A stretch of DNA of 64,000 nt, taken from assembly GCA_046346965.1 (NCBI GenBank), contig JAXMHB010000017.1:27923-91922 (forward strand), given 5' to 3'. This document shows, one piece after another, positions 47,886-56,561 of the stretch. Every line of letters starts with the position of its first letter. Within the stretch, counting starts at the first letter, position 1. The position numbers were made by a program, and so were the translations under genes. This DNA is from JAXMHB01 sp046346965 (lineage in GTDB: Bacteria > Pseudomonadota > Gammaproteobacteria > Xanthomonadales > SZUA-5). The notes beneath the pieces were generated by a model. That model was given only the letters and a program-made list of their open reading frames with translations, ran no database searches and was not told the origin of the DNA.

Positions 47886-49679
47886 TCAGCGTTCGTCTAC
47901 CTGGAGCACGGCGAGGAAGGCTTCCTGCGGAATCTCGACTCGCCCCACCTGCTTCATGCGTTTCTTGCCGGCTTTTTGCTTTTCGAGCAGCTTGCGCTTG
48001 CGCGTGATGTCGCCGCCGTAGCACTTGGCGAGCACGTTCTTGCGCATCGCCTTCACCGTTGAGCGGGCGATGATCTGTGCGCCGATCGCCGCCTGGATGG
48101 CAACGTCGAACATCTGGCGCGGGATCAACTCGCGCATGCGCTCGGCGAGATCGCGACCGCGCCGATCGGCTTGCGTGCGATGCACGATCAGCGACAGCGC
48201 GTCGACGCGATCGCCGTTGATCAGGATGTCCAATCGCACAAAGGGGCCAGCCTCGAAACGATCCACGTGATAGTCGAAGGAGGCATAGCCGCGACTGGCG
48301 GATTTCAGTCGATCGAAGAAATCCAGCACCACTTCGGCGAGCGGCATCTCGTAATTGATCTGGACCTGGGTGCCCATGTAGCTGATGCCCTTCTGGCGTC
48401 CGCGCTTCTCTTCGCACAGCGTGATCACCGGGCCTACGTAGTCGGGCGGTACCAGAATGTTGGCAATGATGATCGGCTCGCGGACCTCTTCGAGTTCGCT
48501 CGGCGTCGGCAGCTTGGCCGGATTGTCGATCTCGATGACCGAGCCGTCCTTCTTCAGCACCTGATAGATCACCGTCGGCGCGGTAGTGACGAGGTCGAGG
48601 TCGTACTCCCGCTCCAGACGCTCCTGCACGATCTCCATGTGCAGCATGCCGAGGAAGCCGCAACGGAAGCCAAAGCCCATGGCTTCGGAGGACTCGGGCT
48701 CGAACTGCAGCGCCGAGTCGTTGAGCTTGAGCTTTTCCAGCGCCTCGCGCAGCGCGGTGTAGTCGTCGGCCTCGGTGGGGAACAGGCCGGCGAAGACGCG
48801 CGGCTTGATGCGCTGGAAGCCGGGTAGCGGCTCCGCTGCCGGTTTGGAGGCGCTGGTCAGCGTGTCGCCGACCGGCGCGCCGTGCACTTCCTTGATCGCG
48901 GCGCAGACGAAACCCACCTGCCCGCAGCCGAGCTTCTGACGGGTGACGCGCTTCGGAGTGAACACGCCGACCTGCTCGACGTACCAAGTGCGGCCGGTGG
49001 ACATCACCAGGATCTTGTCGCCCACGCTGATCTCACCCTGCATCACGCGGACCAGCGAGATCACGCCCAGATAGTTGTCGAACCAGGAGTCGATGATGAG
49101 CGCCTTCAGCGTCTGATCTTCCGGCTCTGGCGGCGGCGGGATGCGCTCGATGATGGCTTCCAGCACCTTGCGGACATTGAGACCGGTCTTGGCGCTGATC
49201 TCGATGGCATCGGTGGCATCGATGCCAATGACGTCTTCGATCTCCTGACGCACGCGATCCGGCTCGGCCGAGGGCAAGTCGACCTTGTTCAGCACCGGGA
49301 CCACTTCCAGACCCTGCTCCACCGCGGTGTAGCAATTGGCGACGCTCTGCGCTTCCACGCCCTGCGCAGCGTCGACTACCAGCAGTGCGCCCTCGCAAGC
49401 CGCCAGCGAGCGCGAGACCTCATAGGAGAAGTCCACATGGCCCGGCGTATCGATGAAATTGAGCTCGTAGACTTCGCCGTTATCGCTGCGATACGGCAGC
49501 GACACCGACTGCGCCTTGATGGTGATGCCGCGCTCGCGCTCGATCGGATTGCTGTCGAGCACCTGCGCTTCCATTTCGCGGTCCTCGAGGCCACCGCAAA
49601 TCTGGATGAAACGGTCCGCGAGCGTCGATTTGCCGTGATCGACGTGGGCGATGATCGAAAAATTGCGTATGTTCTTCAT
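47886..49679 (-). CDS. lepA: Elongation factor 4 (LepA)
   Basis: 597 residues. GTPase start IAHVDHGKSTLADR, DTPGHVDF, NKVDLPSA; then EF-G-like domains and the LepA-specific C-terminus (AKCYGGDITRKRKLLEKQKAGKKRMKQVG). Acts on ribosomes during initiation/elongation. Upstream (49680-49818) there is a GGAACTT at 49775-49781 (minus strand) that looks like a sigma-E -35, but no -10 at the right distance. In many relatives a degP/mucD protease gene lies between rseB and lepA; none is here. Confidence 0.97.
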   Translation of the reverse strand: MKNIRNFSIIAHVDHGKSTLADRFIQICGGLEDREMEAQVLDSNPIERERGITIKAQSVSLPYRSDNGEVYELNFIDTPGHVDFSYEVSRSLAACEGALLVVDAAQGVEAQSVANCYTAVEQGLEVVPVLNKVDLPSAEPDRVRQEIEDVIGIDATDAIEISAKTGLNVRKVLEAIIERIPPPPEPEDQTLKALIIDSWFDNYLGVISLVRVMQGEISVGDKILVMSTGRTWYVEQVGVFTPKRVTRQKLGCGQVGFVCAAIKEVHGAPVGDTLTSASKPAAEPLPGFQRIKPRVFAGLFPTEADDYTALREALEKLKLNDSALQFEPESSEAMGFGFRCGFLGMLHMEIVQERLEREYDLDLVTTAPTVIYQVLKKDGSVIEIDNPAKLPTPSELEEVREPIIIANILVPPDYVGPVITLCEEKRGRQKGISYMGTQVQINYEMPLAEVVLDFFDRLKSASRGYASFDYHVDRFEAGPFVRLDILINGDRVDALSLIVHRTQADRRGRDLAERMRELIPRQMFDVAIQAAIGAQIIARSTVKAMRKNVLAKCYGGDITRKRKLLEKQKAGKKRMKQVGRVEIPQEAFLAVLQVDER

Positions 49680-49818
49680 GCGTCGTGCACTCCGCCTGCC
49701 GCAGGCAAGCGGCGGCCGAACGGGGCTTAGGGAAACCGTGGATTAAAGCACGACGCGTGTGGATGCGGCGAACAAAGTTCCGACCCCGGCCGGCGCCAGC
49801 GCGCGGTCGCGCCGCCGG

Positions 49819-50703
49819 TCATGGCTGGCGTTCAGCCGCCAGCGCCGCCTCGCCCAAGCGCTCCAGCGTGGCGTTAGGCAGATCACCCAGCACGTACACC
49901 CAACTGTCGCCGGTGCGCATCGACACCTGGCCGATCGCGCCGCGGCGCCAGCCGGTGGCGGTCGGTTGTCCCTGGCTCGCGGGCAATTGGTAGATCGACA
50001 CCCAAGCGACGCCGTCGGACACCACCCAGTGGCGGGCACCGACGATGCCGGGCACGGCGATCGCATCTCCCATCAGCCTGAAGCCGGACGGCAAACTCCA
50101 CTGGCTGTGCACGCCTGCAGACGGCACTGCGCGCGTCACCACGCCAGCAAAACCCAGCACCGTGAGGCGCGTAATCATGCGCCGTTCGAGCACGCTGCCA
50201 TCGGCTCGCAAGCGTTCGCTGCGCAGCGGCAATCCGGTGTCTACATCCAGCCACAGACGCAGGCCGTAACGGTCTTCCGCGTTGGGATGCAGCAGCAGCC
50301 GCATGGCGGAGCGCCCGGCAATCCGGTCTGGGCCTTCGAGGCTGACTTCGTAGGTATCGGCCAATTGCTCGGCCACCAGATCGGACACCAGCTCGGGGCC
50401 CTTGGCCAGACTCCGATTGCCTTCCGGGCCAAGCACCGACAGGCCTTGCGCGGTGCGCAGGAAGCGGCGGCGTTCGCCGTTCAGCGTCGCCGCCTGCTGC
50501 TCCGGACCGGCCGGACCGATGCGCTGCGACAGCTCGATCAGATCCCAGCGCTGATCCTGATCGATGATCAGCGTGGCATCGTAGTTCAATGACTGCTGGG
50601 CCTTGTCCATTCGCGCGACCCAGACCTTCCAATCCGCCGCGCCGGTGGCGCTGGCGCTGGCCGCCAGCGCTGCCAACAGCAGCCCTGCGCAGTAGCGAAT
50701 CAT
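49819..50703 (-). CDS. rseB: Sigma-E regulator RseB/MucB
   Basis: 294 residues. Signal peptide (YCAGLLLAALAASASA), then the two-domain RseB fold: 'WVARMDKAQQSLNYDATLII' in the N-terminal lipoprotein-carrier-like domain, and GFRLMGD...VSDGVAWVSIYQ in the C-terminal domain. Periplasmic; binds RseA and shields it from DegS, and senses lipopolysaccharide and mislocalised lipoprotein. ATG overlaps the rseA stop. Confidence 0.92.
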   Translation of the reverse strand: MIRYCAGLLLAALAASASATGAADWKVWVARMDKAQQSLNYDATLIIDQDQRWDLIELSQRIGPAGPEQQAATLNGERRRFLRTAQGLSVLGPEGNRSLAKGPELVSDLVAEQLADTYEVSLEGPDRIAGRSAMRLLLHPNAEDRYGLRLWLDVDTGLPLRSERLRADGSVLERRMITRLTVLGFAGVVTRAVPSAGVHSQWSLPSGFRLMGDAIAVPGIVGARHWVVSDGVAWVSIYQLPASQGQPTATGWRRGAIGQVSMRTGDSWVYVLGDLPNATLERLGEAALAAERQP

Positions 50704-51344
50704 TGCGGCTGGTAGTTCACTGGGGTCGCCACGGCATCGCCCTGCTCCACGCGCGGCGCAACGTACAGGCCCTGATCGCCACCCACCAGCCAGTTGGCGC
50801 CTGCCACCTGACGATGCCGCATCAGCATCAGTTCTTCGGCCGTCATCGGCGTTGGCGCCAGCGGCAGTTCGCGGCGCACCTCAGCTGCGACCGGCTGCAC
50901 CATCGAGCCACTGTTCGCCAGGGTCGGGACCATCGGGCCCGGCACATCGGCTGGCAGCGCCATGCGCGGGGCGGGAGCGGTCTCGGCCACTGCCGAGTCG
51001 CCGCTGAAACTGAGCTGCGTGCGTGGCGAAATCGCCATCACCGCCAGCAGCGCCACGCTGGCGGCCAATGCGGCACCTGCCCACGGTCGCCAGCGTCCGC
51101 CGCTGCGCGCCTGCGGCCGCTGCGCGCGGTCCTCGTCGGCGATGGCGGACATCACGCGATCCGACAGGTCCATCGGTGCGCTGCCGCGGTGATTGCTCAT
51201 CACGTCGCGCAGCAGGTGATAGCGCGTCCATCGGGCGCGCAGTTCGGCGTCGTGTTCCAGTCGGCGCAGCAAAAATGCGCGCTCATCGCGACCGAGTTCG
51301 CCGTCCATCAGTGCCGACAACTGCTCTTCGATATCTTGACTCAT
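50700..51344 (-). CDS. rseA: Anti-sigma-E factor RseA
   Basis: 214 residues. Cytoplasmic anti-sigma domain (EEQLSALMDGELGRDERAFLLRRLEHDAELRARWTRYHLLRDVMS, ~1-65), one membrane helix (~92-110, WAGAALAASVALLAVMAI) and a periplasmic tail. Holds RpoE at the membrane until cleaved under envelope stress. The ATG at 51344 has GGAGGG upstream. Confidence 0.93.
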   Translation of the reverse strand: MSQDIEEQLSALMDGELGRDERAFLLRRLEHDAELRARWTRYHLLRDVMSNHRGSAPMDLSDRVMSAIADEDRAQRPQARSGGRWRPWAGAALAASVALLAVMAISPRTQLSFSGDSAVAETAPAPRMALPADVPGPMVPTLANSGSMVQPVAAEVRRELPLAPTPMTAEELMLMRHRQVAGANWLVGGDQGLYVAPRVEQGDAVATPVNYQPQ

Positions 51345-51346
51345 GC

Positions 51347-51925
51347 TCAACCCTCCATCAGCGGCCGGATCCGGCGATCCACCGCGTCACGTCCGCGGAA
51401 GATGCGCGAGCGCACCGTTCCGATCGGACAATTCATGATCTGCGCGATTTCTTCGTAGCTCAAACCGTCGATTTCGCGCAAGGTCAGCGCCATCCGAATC
51501 TCTTCGGGCAGGTCTTCCACCGCCGCCAGCACGGTACGTTCGACTTCGGCGCGCAGGAATTCGTTCTCCGGCGTCGCCCGGTCATGCATGCGGCCGGCGT
51601 CCTCCTGGTGCACGGCATCGTCCATCTGCACGTCGTCGGTGGGCGGGCGCCGCGATTGCGAGACCAGGAAGTTCTTCGCCGAATTGACGGCAATCTTGTA
51701 CAGCCAGGTGTAGAAGGCGCTGTCGCCGCGAAAATTGGGCAGCGCGCGATAGGCCTTGATGAAGGCCTCCTGCGCGACATCCTGCGCCTCGTGCCAGTCC
51801 GGCACGAAACGCTGCACCAGCGCCACGATGCGGTGCTGGTACTTGCGCACCAGCAGATCGAAAGCCAGTCGGTCGCCGCTCTGGACGCGCTCCACCAATG
51901 CCGCGTCGATCGCTGCTTCCTCCAC
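51347..51925 (-). CDS. rpoE: Extracytoplasmic stress sigma factor RpoE
   Basis: About 192 residues. Region 2 with LVRKYQHRIVALVQRFV and DVAQEAFIKAYRALPNFRGDSAFYTWLYKIAVNSAKN; region 4 with LPEEIRMALTLREIDGLSYEEIAQIMNCPIGTVRSRIFRGR. GTG at 51925 (GGGAGG upstream) gives the usual family N-terminus; an in-frame ATG at 52018 would add a 31-residue Thr/Pro-rich leader. Directs envelope-stress genes; co-transcribed with rseA-rseB. A sigma-E-type promoter is seen upstream. Confidence 0.93.
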   Translation of the reverse strand: MEEAAIDAALVERVQSGDRLAFDLLVRKYQHRIVALVQRFVPDWHEAQDVAQEAFIKAYRALPNFRGDSAFYTWLYKIAVNSAKNFLVSQSRRPPTDDVQMDDAVHQEDAGRMHDRATPENEFLRAEVERTVLAAVEDLPEEIRMALTLREIDGLSYEEIAQIMNCPIGTVRSRIFRGRDAVDRRIRPLMEG

Positions 51926-52050
51926 CCCGCCTCCCTGTGTGGTGACCGGCCGTGTCGTCGCCGGCTTTGCCTGATTCGGGTGCGATGATGGCGCGACCCA
52001 GCGCAGATTCAACCCCATGAGCTCTGCATCCCTGTCTGTTCAACGCAGAC

Positions 52051-52077
52051 ATGGACCGGCCGCCGGGCGAAAAGTTC
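52051..52077 (-). promoter_or_regulatory. Sigma-E-type autoregulatory promoter of rpoE
   Basis: GAACTT (52072-52077) and GGTCCAT (52051-52057) on the minus strand are 14 bp apart, the spacing of known sigma-E promoters (GAACTT-N14-GGTCTGA). The -10 deviates in its last bases. It overlaps the stop codon of the upstream GGDEF-EAL gene. Confidence 0.6.
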
Positions 52078-54589
52078 AACCGGCGGCGATCTCGTTCAAC
52101 AGACGCGCGCGCTCATTGAGCATGTTCTCGAAGCTCGCCGCCGGCAGCGGGCGGCAGAACAGATAGCCCTGCAATTCCTGACAGCCGTGCTCGCGCAGGA
52201 AGCGCAAATGGTCTTCGGTCTCCACACCCTCGGCCACCACCACGCGATCCATGTTGCGCGCCATGTTGATCGTGGCGCGAACGATCGCCTCGTCGGCAGG
52301 GTCGACGCCGATATTGCGCACGAAGGTCTGGTCGATCTTGATGCGATCAGCGGGGAAGCGCTTGATGTAATCGAGCGAAGACTGCCCGGTACCGAAGTCG
52401 TCGATGGCGATATGACAACCGAGGGCGCGCAACTGTCCGAGCAGTTCCATCAGGTTCGGGATGTCCTTGATGTTGATGCTCTCGGTCACTTCGAGGTCGA
52501 GGTTCTCCCCGGGCAGCCCGGTATCGCGCAAGGCAGACGCAACCACATCGACCAGGTTCGGCTGTCGCAATTGCAGCGCCGACAGGTTGACGCTGACGCG
52601 CAGCGGCAGGCCGAAGCGATCGATCCAGCGCTTGGCGTCGGCGCAGGCGGTGCGCAGAATCCACTCGCCTATCGGCACGATCAGGCCGGTGTCCTCGGCG
52701 ATCGGAATGAAGAAGCCCGGGCTGATCAGACCGAGTTCCGGATGCTCCCAGCGGATCAGCGACTCCATGCCGATGATGTCTTCGGTGACCGCATCGACCT
52801 GTGGCTGGTAGTAGGCGCGCAACTCGTTGTTGCGCTCGGCGACGCGCAGCTTGGTCTCCAGATCCAGTCGCTGGCGATGCGATTCCTCCGGCACCGCCAC
52901 GTACACCTGATAGGTGTTGCGGCCCATGCCTTTGGCGCTGTACATCGCCACATCGGCATGCTTGAGCAGCGTCTCACCGTCCTTGCCGTCTTCCGGGAAG
53001 AAGCTGATGCCGATGCTCGCGGTGATCTGCAGCTCACGGCCATCGGTGAGCGTCAGCGGCGTTTCCAGCACGCGCACGATCTTCTCGGCGATTCGGGTCA
53101 CGTCGTCGCGCTGGACGATGTGGCGCAGGATCAGCGTGAACTCATCGCCGGCATAGCGCGCCACGGTGTCGGAGGCGCGCACGCTGGCGCGCAGGCGCTT
53201 GCTGACGCCGCTCAGCACCTGGTCGCCGACCGAATGCCCCAGACTGTCGTTGATGGTTTTGAAACGGTCCAGATCGACGAACAACACCGCAAACTGCTCG
53301 CCGCTGCGCCCAGCCTCGGCGATCGCCGACTGCAGGCGATCATTGAACAACAGCCGGTTCGGCAGGCGCGTCAGCGAATCGTGCAAACCCTGGAAGCGAC
53401 TGTCCGAGCGATAGCGCGCCACCATGGCCTGCAGCGCCATGTGCGAACCGACCATGCGCAACACGGCCAGCAATTCCGGCGCGCGCGCCTGCGACTTGCG
53501 CCCGCCGGCAATCAGCGCGCCCACGGCCCGCTGGCCCTCGCCGAACAAGGGGACGGCGCTGACGCTCTGCAGGCGCAATTGGCGGAAGAAGGGCTCGCCC
53601 AGACGCGTACCGGCGTCCTGCGGCGCGGAAAACTCCGAGCCCGCCAGCACGCGTCGGTACAGTTGCGTCTGCCATACCGGATGCAAGGCGCCCTGGTTGG
53701 TGCGCGGGAATGCAGCCAGTACCTGCGGCTCGGCGTCGGTGCCACCGCGTTCCACGCAGACATAGAAGAAATCGAGGCCGTAATCGGCGATCAGGCGCTT
53801 GAGGACCGGCTGCACCGTTTGCGCGTCCAGCCCGCTCCGCGCCAGTCCCGCGAGCAATTCCAGCGGCGATTCGGCCGCCTGACTGGCGGTCAGCAGTACC
53901 AGCCGCCCGCTGCTGGAGCCGAATCCCACGCACGCCAGCCCGACTAGCCTCGGATCACCGCTGGCATCGATGCGCGCCTCACCGACGCCCATACCCTCGC
54001 TGCGCACAGTCGGCAACTCGCCCAGCGTGGCCTGCACCGAGGCCGCCAGCAGATCAGCTTTGTCTCGGCGCAACAGCGTGGCCGCTTTTTGATTGGCGGC
54101 GCGGATGCGATCACTGCCGAGATCGACGATCACCGCCGGCGTATCCAGGCCCTCCAGCCAGTCGTCGCCGGCCGGCGCGATGGCCGGCGGCGGCGGTGGT
54201 TCGAGCATCTCGCGCGCCTGCCGCAGCGCCTCGGCGGCATTGATCGGACTGCGTATCCAGGTGGCCACCGGCGCATCCGGCCCGCCGGGTGCGCCGGGCG
54301 GCAAGGCACCGACCGGCAGCACGCCGATGCGTGGCACCAGTCGCCAGCGCGGATGCCCGGCAAGCAGGCGGCACAATCCCTCGGCCTCGGCATAGGGATC
54401 CAGAAACTCGACAAAAATCAGCGCGAGTTCCGGATCCTGAGCCAGCAGCGCATGCGCCTGGGCGACATCGCGGGCGGTGTAGATCGCCTCGAAATCGGCG
54501 CCATCAAAAGAATCGAACAGGATGCGACGATCATCGCGGTTACTGGCGACGATCAATACACCGGCATTGCGCGCGTCCTGGTTGCTCAT
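52076..54589 (-). CDS. FimX-like REC-PAS-GAF-GGDEF-EAL protein
   Basis: 837 residues. The N-terminal receiver-like domain (~1-125) has lost the phospho-Asp (FVEFLDP in its place). A PAS domain (~140-235) is followed by a GAF-like domain (~260-385). GGDEF has AGDEF in RYAGDEFTL (~residue 478), and EAL has ESL (GMESLIRW, ~606) with the other catalytic residues kept (VNLSALQL, EVTES, DDFGTGQSS, DRIKIDQ, AEGVE). Soluble. Domain order matches FimX of type IV pilus control, plus a GAF. ATG overlaps the small gene upstream, which lies next to pilZ. It could degrade or simply bind cyclic-di-GMP. Confidence 0.85.
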   Translation of the reverse strand: MSNQDARNAGVLIVASNRDDRRILFDSFDGADFEAIYTARDVAQAHALLAQDPELALIFVEFLDPYAEAEGLCRLLAGHPRWRLVPRIGVLPVGALPPGAPGGPDAPVATWIRSPINAAEALRQAREMLEPPPPPAIAPAGDDWLEGLDTPAVIVDLGSDRIRAANQKAATLLRRDKADLLAASVQATLGELPTVRSEGMGVGEARIDASGDPRLVGLACVGFGSSSGRLVLLTASQAAESPLELLAGLARSGLDAQTVQPVLKRLIADYGLDFFYVCVERGGTDAEPQVLAAFPRTNQGALHPVWQTQLYRRVLAGSEFSAPQDAGTRLGEPFFRQLRLQSVSAVPLFGEGQRAVGALIAGGRKSQARAPELLAVLRMVGSHMALQAMVARYRSDSRFQGLHDSLTRLPNRLLFNDRLQSAIAEAGRSGEQFAVLFVDLDRFKTINDSLGHSVGDQVLSGVSKRLRASVRASDTVARYAGDEFTLILRHIVQRDDVTRIAEKIVRVLETPLTLTDGRELQITASIGISFFPEDGKDGETLLKHADVAMYSAKGMGRNTYQVYVAVPEESHRQRLDLETKLRVAERNNELRAYYQPQVDAVTEDIIGMESLIRWEHPELGLISPGFFIPIAEDTGLIVPIGEWILRTACADAKRWIDRFGLPLRVSVNLSALQLRQPNLVDVVASALRDTGLPGENLDLEVTESINIKDIPNLMELLGQLRALGCHIAIDDFGTGQSSLDYIKRFPADRIKIDQTFVRNIGVDPADEAIVRATINMARNMDRVVVAEGVETEDHLRFLREHGCQELQGYLFCRPLPAASFENMLNERARLLNEIAAG

Positions 54590-55110
54590 TCGCGTATCCA
54601 GCGGCCGTCACGCAGACGCAGGCGATCGGCCAGACCATGTCGATGGATGATGATCCGTGCGAGTTTGTCGAGGGGGCTCGGCACATCGAGCGCATTGCCG
54701 AGGACCACCACGCGTTTCTCGCCGCCTTCCTTGCCGCGCGCGATCTGTCGCAACAGGGCCAGATTCTGCGGCGTGAACTCGCGCTTGTCGGCCGGAAATA
54801 CGTACACCCCGAAATGGCTGGACTGCAGCACGAATCTCAGCGCCTCCGACAGCCGCTTGCTGCCGGCAACGGTGATGCCGTGCTCGCGCAGACTGGCAAG
54901 GCCGGTGTCCGCATGCCAGGCATAGATCGAGTGTCCGCGCCGCTGGGCCATCAGGCGCAGGTGCGCGAGCAGTTCGTCGACGAAGGGCGATTCGATCATC
55001 ACCAGATTGGTGCTGCCATCCAGCACCAACTCGTACAAACGGTCGGGCACGCGCTGATCGCCGCTGGTGCGCACGCTGGTGGTGGATTCGTTGGCAACCG
55101 GTGCAGGCAC
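54586..55110 (-). CDS. Small protein resembling the N-terminal domain of Ycf46-type AAA ATPases
   Basis: 174 residues, not firmly recognised. The segments NLVMIESPFVDELLAHLRLMAQRRGHSIYAWHADTGL, FGVYVFPADKREFTPQNLALLRQIARG and KRVVVLGNALDVPSPLDKLARIII follow the pattern of the domain that precedes the AAA module in Ycf46-like ATPases ('P.IYIVS.EE.R....L..........YVWS...GL'). The AAA module itself is absent. GTG start. Sits between pilZ and the FimX-like gene, coupled to the latter by ATGA. May be an adaptor; the homology needs a profile search. Confidence 0.5.
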   Translation of the reverse strand: MPAPVANESTTSVRTSGDQRVPDRLYELVLDGSTNLVMIESPFVDELLAHLRLMAQRRGHSIYAWHADTGLASLREHGITVAGSKRLSEALRFVLQSSHFGVYVFPADKREFTPQNLALLRQIARGKEGGEKRVVVLGNALDVPSPLDKLARIIIHRHGLADRLRLRDGRWIRE

Positions 55111-55221
55111 GCCGGATTTCCTGATGCAGAGTGAAGCAGTATAGGCTGCGCTCGCGCCCGACCTGACGCGAATCCCTCGCCTGCGGGACTCGCGACCAAA
55201 TCCTTGACAGTCGACGCCAGC

Positions 55222-55581
55222 CTACATGGTGTGGGTGGGCCGCTCGGATCCCAGCGTGCCCGCCAATATCGATTCGATCTTGGTCTTGACCGCCTCGCCG
55301 TCGGAGCTTTCGCCGAACTGCACGCCGATGCCGGCAGTGCGGTTGCCTTGCGCGCCAGTCGGCGTGATCCAGACCACCTTGCCGGCGACCGGCATGCGGT
55401 CTTTTTCGTCCATCAGCGTCAGCAGGATGAAGACCTCATCGCCAATGTTGTAGCGGCGCTGCGTAGGCACGAATATCCCGCCGCCCTTCAGAAAGGGCAT
55501 GTAGGCATGGTAGAGCGCGCCTTTGTCCTTGATCGCCAGGGACAAAATGCCCTGACGGGGAATTCCGGGTCCGGTACTCAT
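55222..55581 (-). CDS. pilZ: Type IV pilus protein PilZ
   Basis: 119 residues. PilZ-fold protein of the Xanthomonas XC1028/XAC1133 type: 'GILSLAIKDKGALYHAYMPFLKGGGIFVPT..RYNIGDEVFILLTLMDE', then KVVWITPTGAQGNRTAGIGVQF. The RxxxR cyclic-di-GMP-binding motif and the (D/N)xSxxG motif are missing, as in these family members, which instead bind FimX and PilB. Needed for pilus assembly. ATG overlaps the holB stop. A 111-bp gap follows without features. Confidence 0.93.
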   Translation of the reverse strand: MSTGPGIPRQGILSLAIKDKGALYHAYMPFLKGGGIFVPTQRRYNIGDEVFILLTLMDEKDRMPVAGKVVWITPTGAQGNRTAGIGVQFGESSDGEAVKTKIESILAGTLGSERPTHTM

Positions 55582-56561
55582 GCGCCGCGCCTGTACTCCG
55601 TAGCCGTAAACAGCATCGACCAGCGACGCGCGAGGTCGCCCAGCATCAGATCCTCGCGCACACCGCTCCCCAACATGGCTCGCGAGCGTTCCAACTGCGT
55701 CGCGAACGGCAGCAGCCTCGACATTTCCACCCGCGAAGTCAAGGCTGACCATGCTGACCACGGCGCGCCCGCAGTCGAGGTGCCATCAGCGCGCACCGCA
55801 TAGCCGAGCAGGCGCGACCAGCGCTCCAGCAGTCTGGCGCCGTCGCGGGCATAACTTGCCACCAGCGCCATCGGCGGCGCGCCCTTCGCGACCGCCAGCA
55901 AGCGCTCGACCAACGTGCTCCATTCGGACCAGACGTCCTTTTGCAGCATCGCCGCGGCCGCTTCCGGATCGTCCAGACTGAGCGACCAGGCCAGGGCCGC
56001 ACGCTCGGTATCGACGCCGGCCAGTCGTGCGAGGAAGCCCACGCTCTCGGCCGAGGCCGGCGCACGCACCGGCAGCCGTTGGCAGCGACTGCGGATGGTG
56101 GCGGGTAGCCGGCCGATGCGATCGGCCACCAGCAGCAGATGGGTGTCGGCTGCGGGCTCCTCCAGCGTCTTCAACAAGGCGTTGGCCGCTGCTTCATTCA
56201 TGCACTCGGCCGGCCACAGCATCGCAACCTGCGTTTGCGCCAGCTGCGGTCGCATGGCCAGGCGTTCGGACAGCGCGCGGATCTGATCGATGCGGATGTA
56301 GGCCGACTCCTCACGCGCTACCAGCGTCCAATCCGGATGATTGCCGGCGCGGTACAGAACGCAGGAGCGGCAGCTGCCGCAGGCGGTGGCGTCCGCCGCG
56401 CGCTGGCTGCACAGCAGAGCGGCGGCCATCTCTCGCGCCAACTGCTGTTTGTGCAGCCCGCCTTCGCCGTGGATCAGCAGTGCATGGCCCACTTGGCCAC
56501 GCTCGAGACCCGATTGGAATCGCGACCAGGTCTCCAAATGCCAGGGATATCGAGCGTCCAT
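55578..56561 (-). CDS. holB: DNA polymerase III delta' subunit
   Basis: 327 residues. Clamp-loader AAA fold with a degenerate P loop (HGEGGLHKQQLA), zinc Cys cluster CGSCRSCVLYRAGNHPD (~residues 60-76), AAANALLKTLEEP and SRCQRLPV (sensor 1/SRC region). Non-catalytic clamp-loader wrench. Its ATG overlaps the mltG stop by one base (TGATG). In most gammaproteobacteria tmk separates the two; here it does not. Confidence 0.94.
   Translation of the reverse strand: MDARYPWHLETWSRFQSGLERGQVGHALLIHGEGGLHKQQLAREMAAALLCSQRAADATACGSCRSCVLYRAGNHPDWTLVAREESAYIRIDQIRALSERLAMRPQLAQTQVAMLWPAECMNEAAANALLKTLEEPAADTHLLLVADRIGRLPATIRSRCQRLPVRAPASAESVGFLARLAGVDTERAALAWSLSLDDPEAAAAMLQKDVWSEWSTLVERLLAVAKGAPPMALVASYARDGARLLERWSRLLGYAVRADGTSTAGAPWSAWSALTSRVEMSRLLPFATQLERSRAMLGSGVREDLMLGDLARRWSMLFTATEYRRGA

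Noticed and set aside
49770..49800. Sigma-E promoter for lepA (GGAACTT on the minus strand)
   Set aside because: The -35 is perfect but no GGTCTGA-like -10 occurs 14-16 bp downstream; noted only as a lone element.
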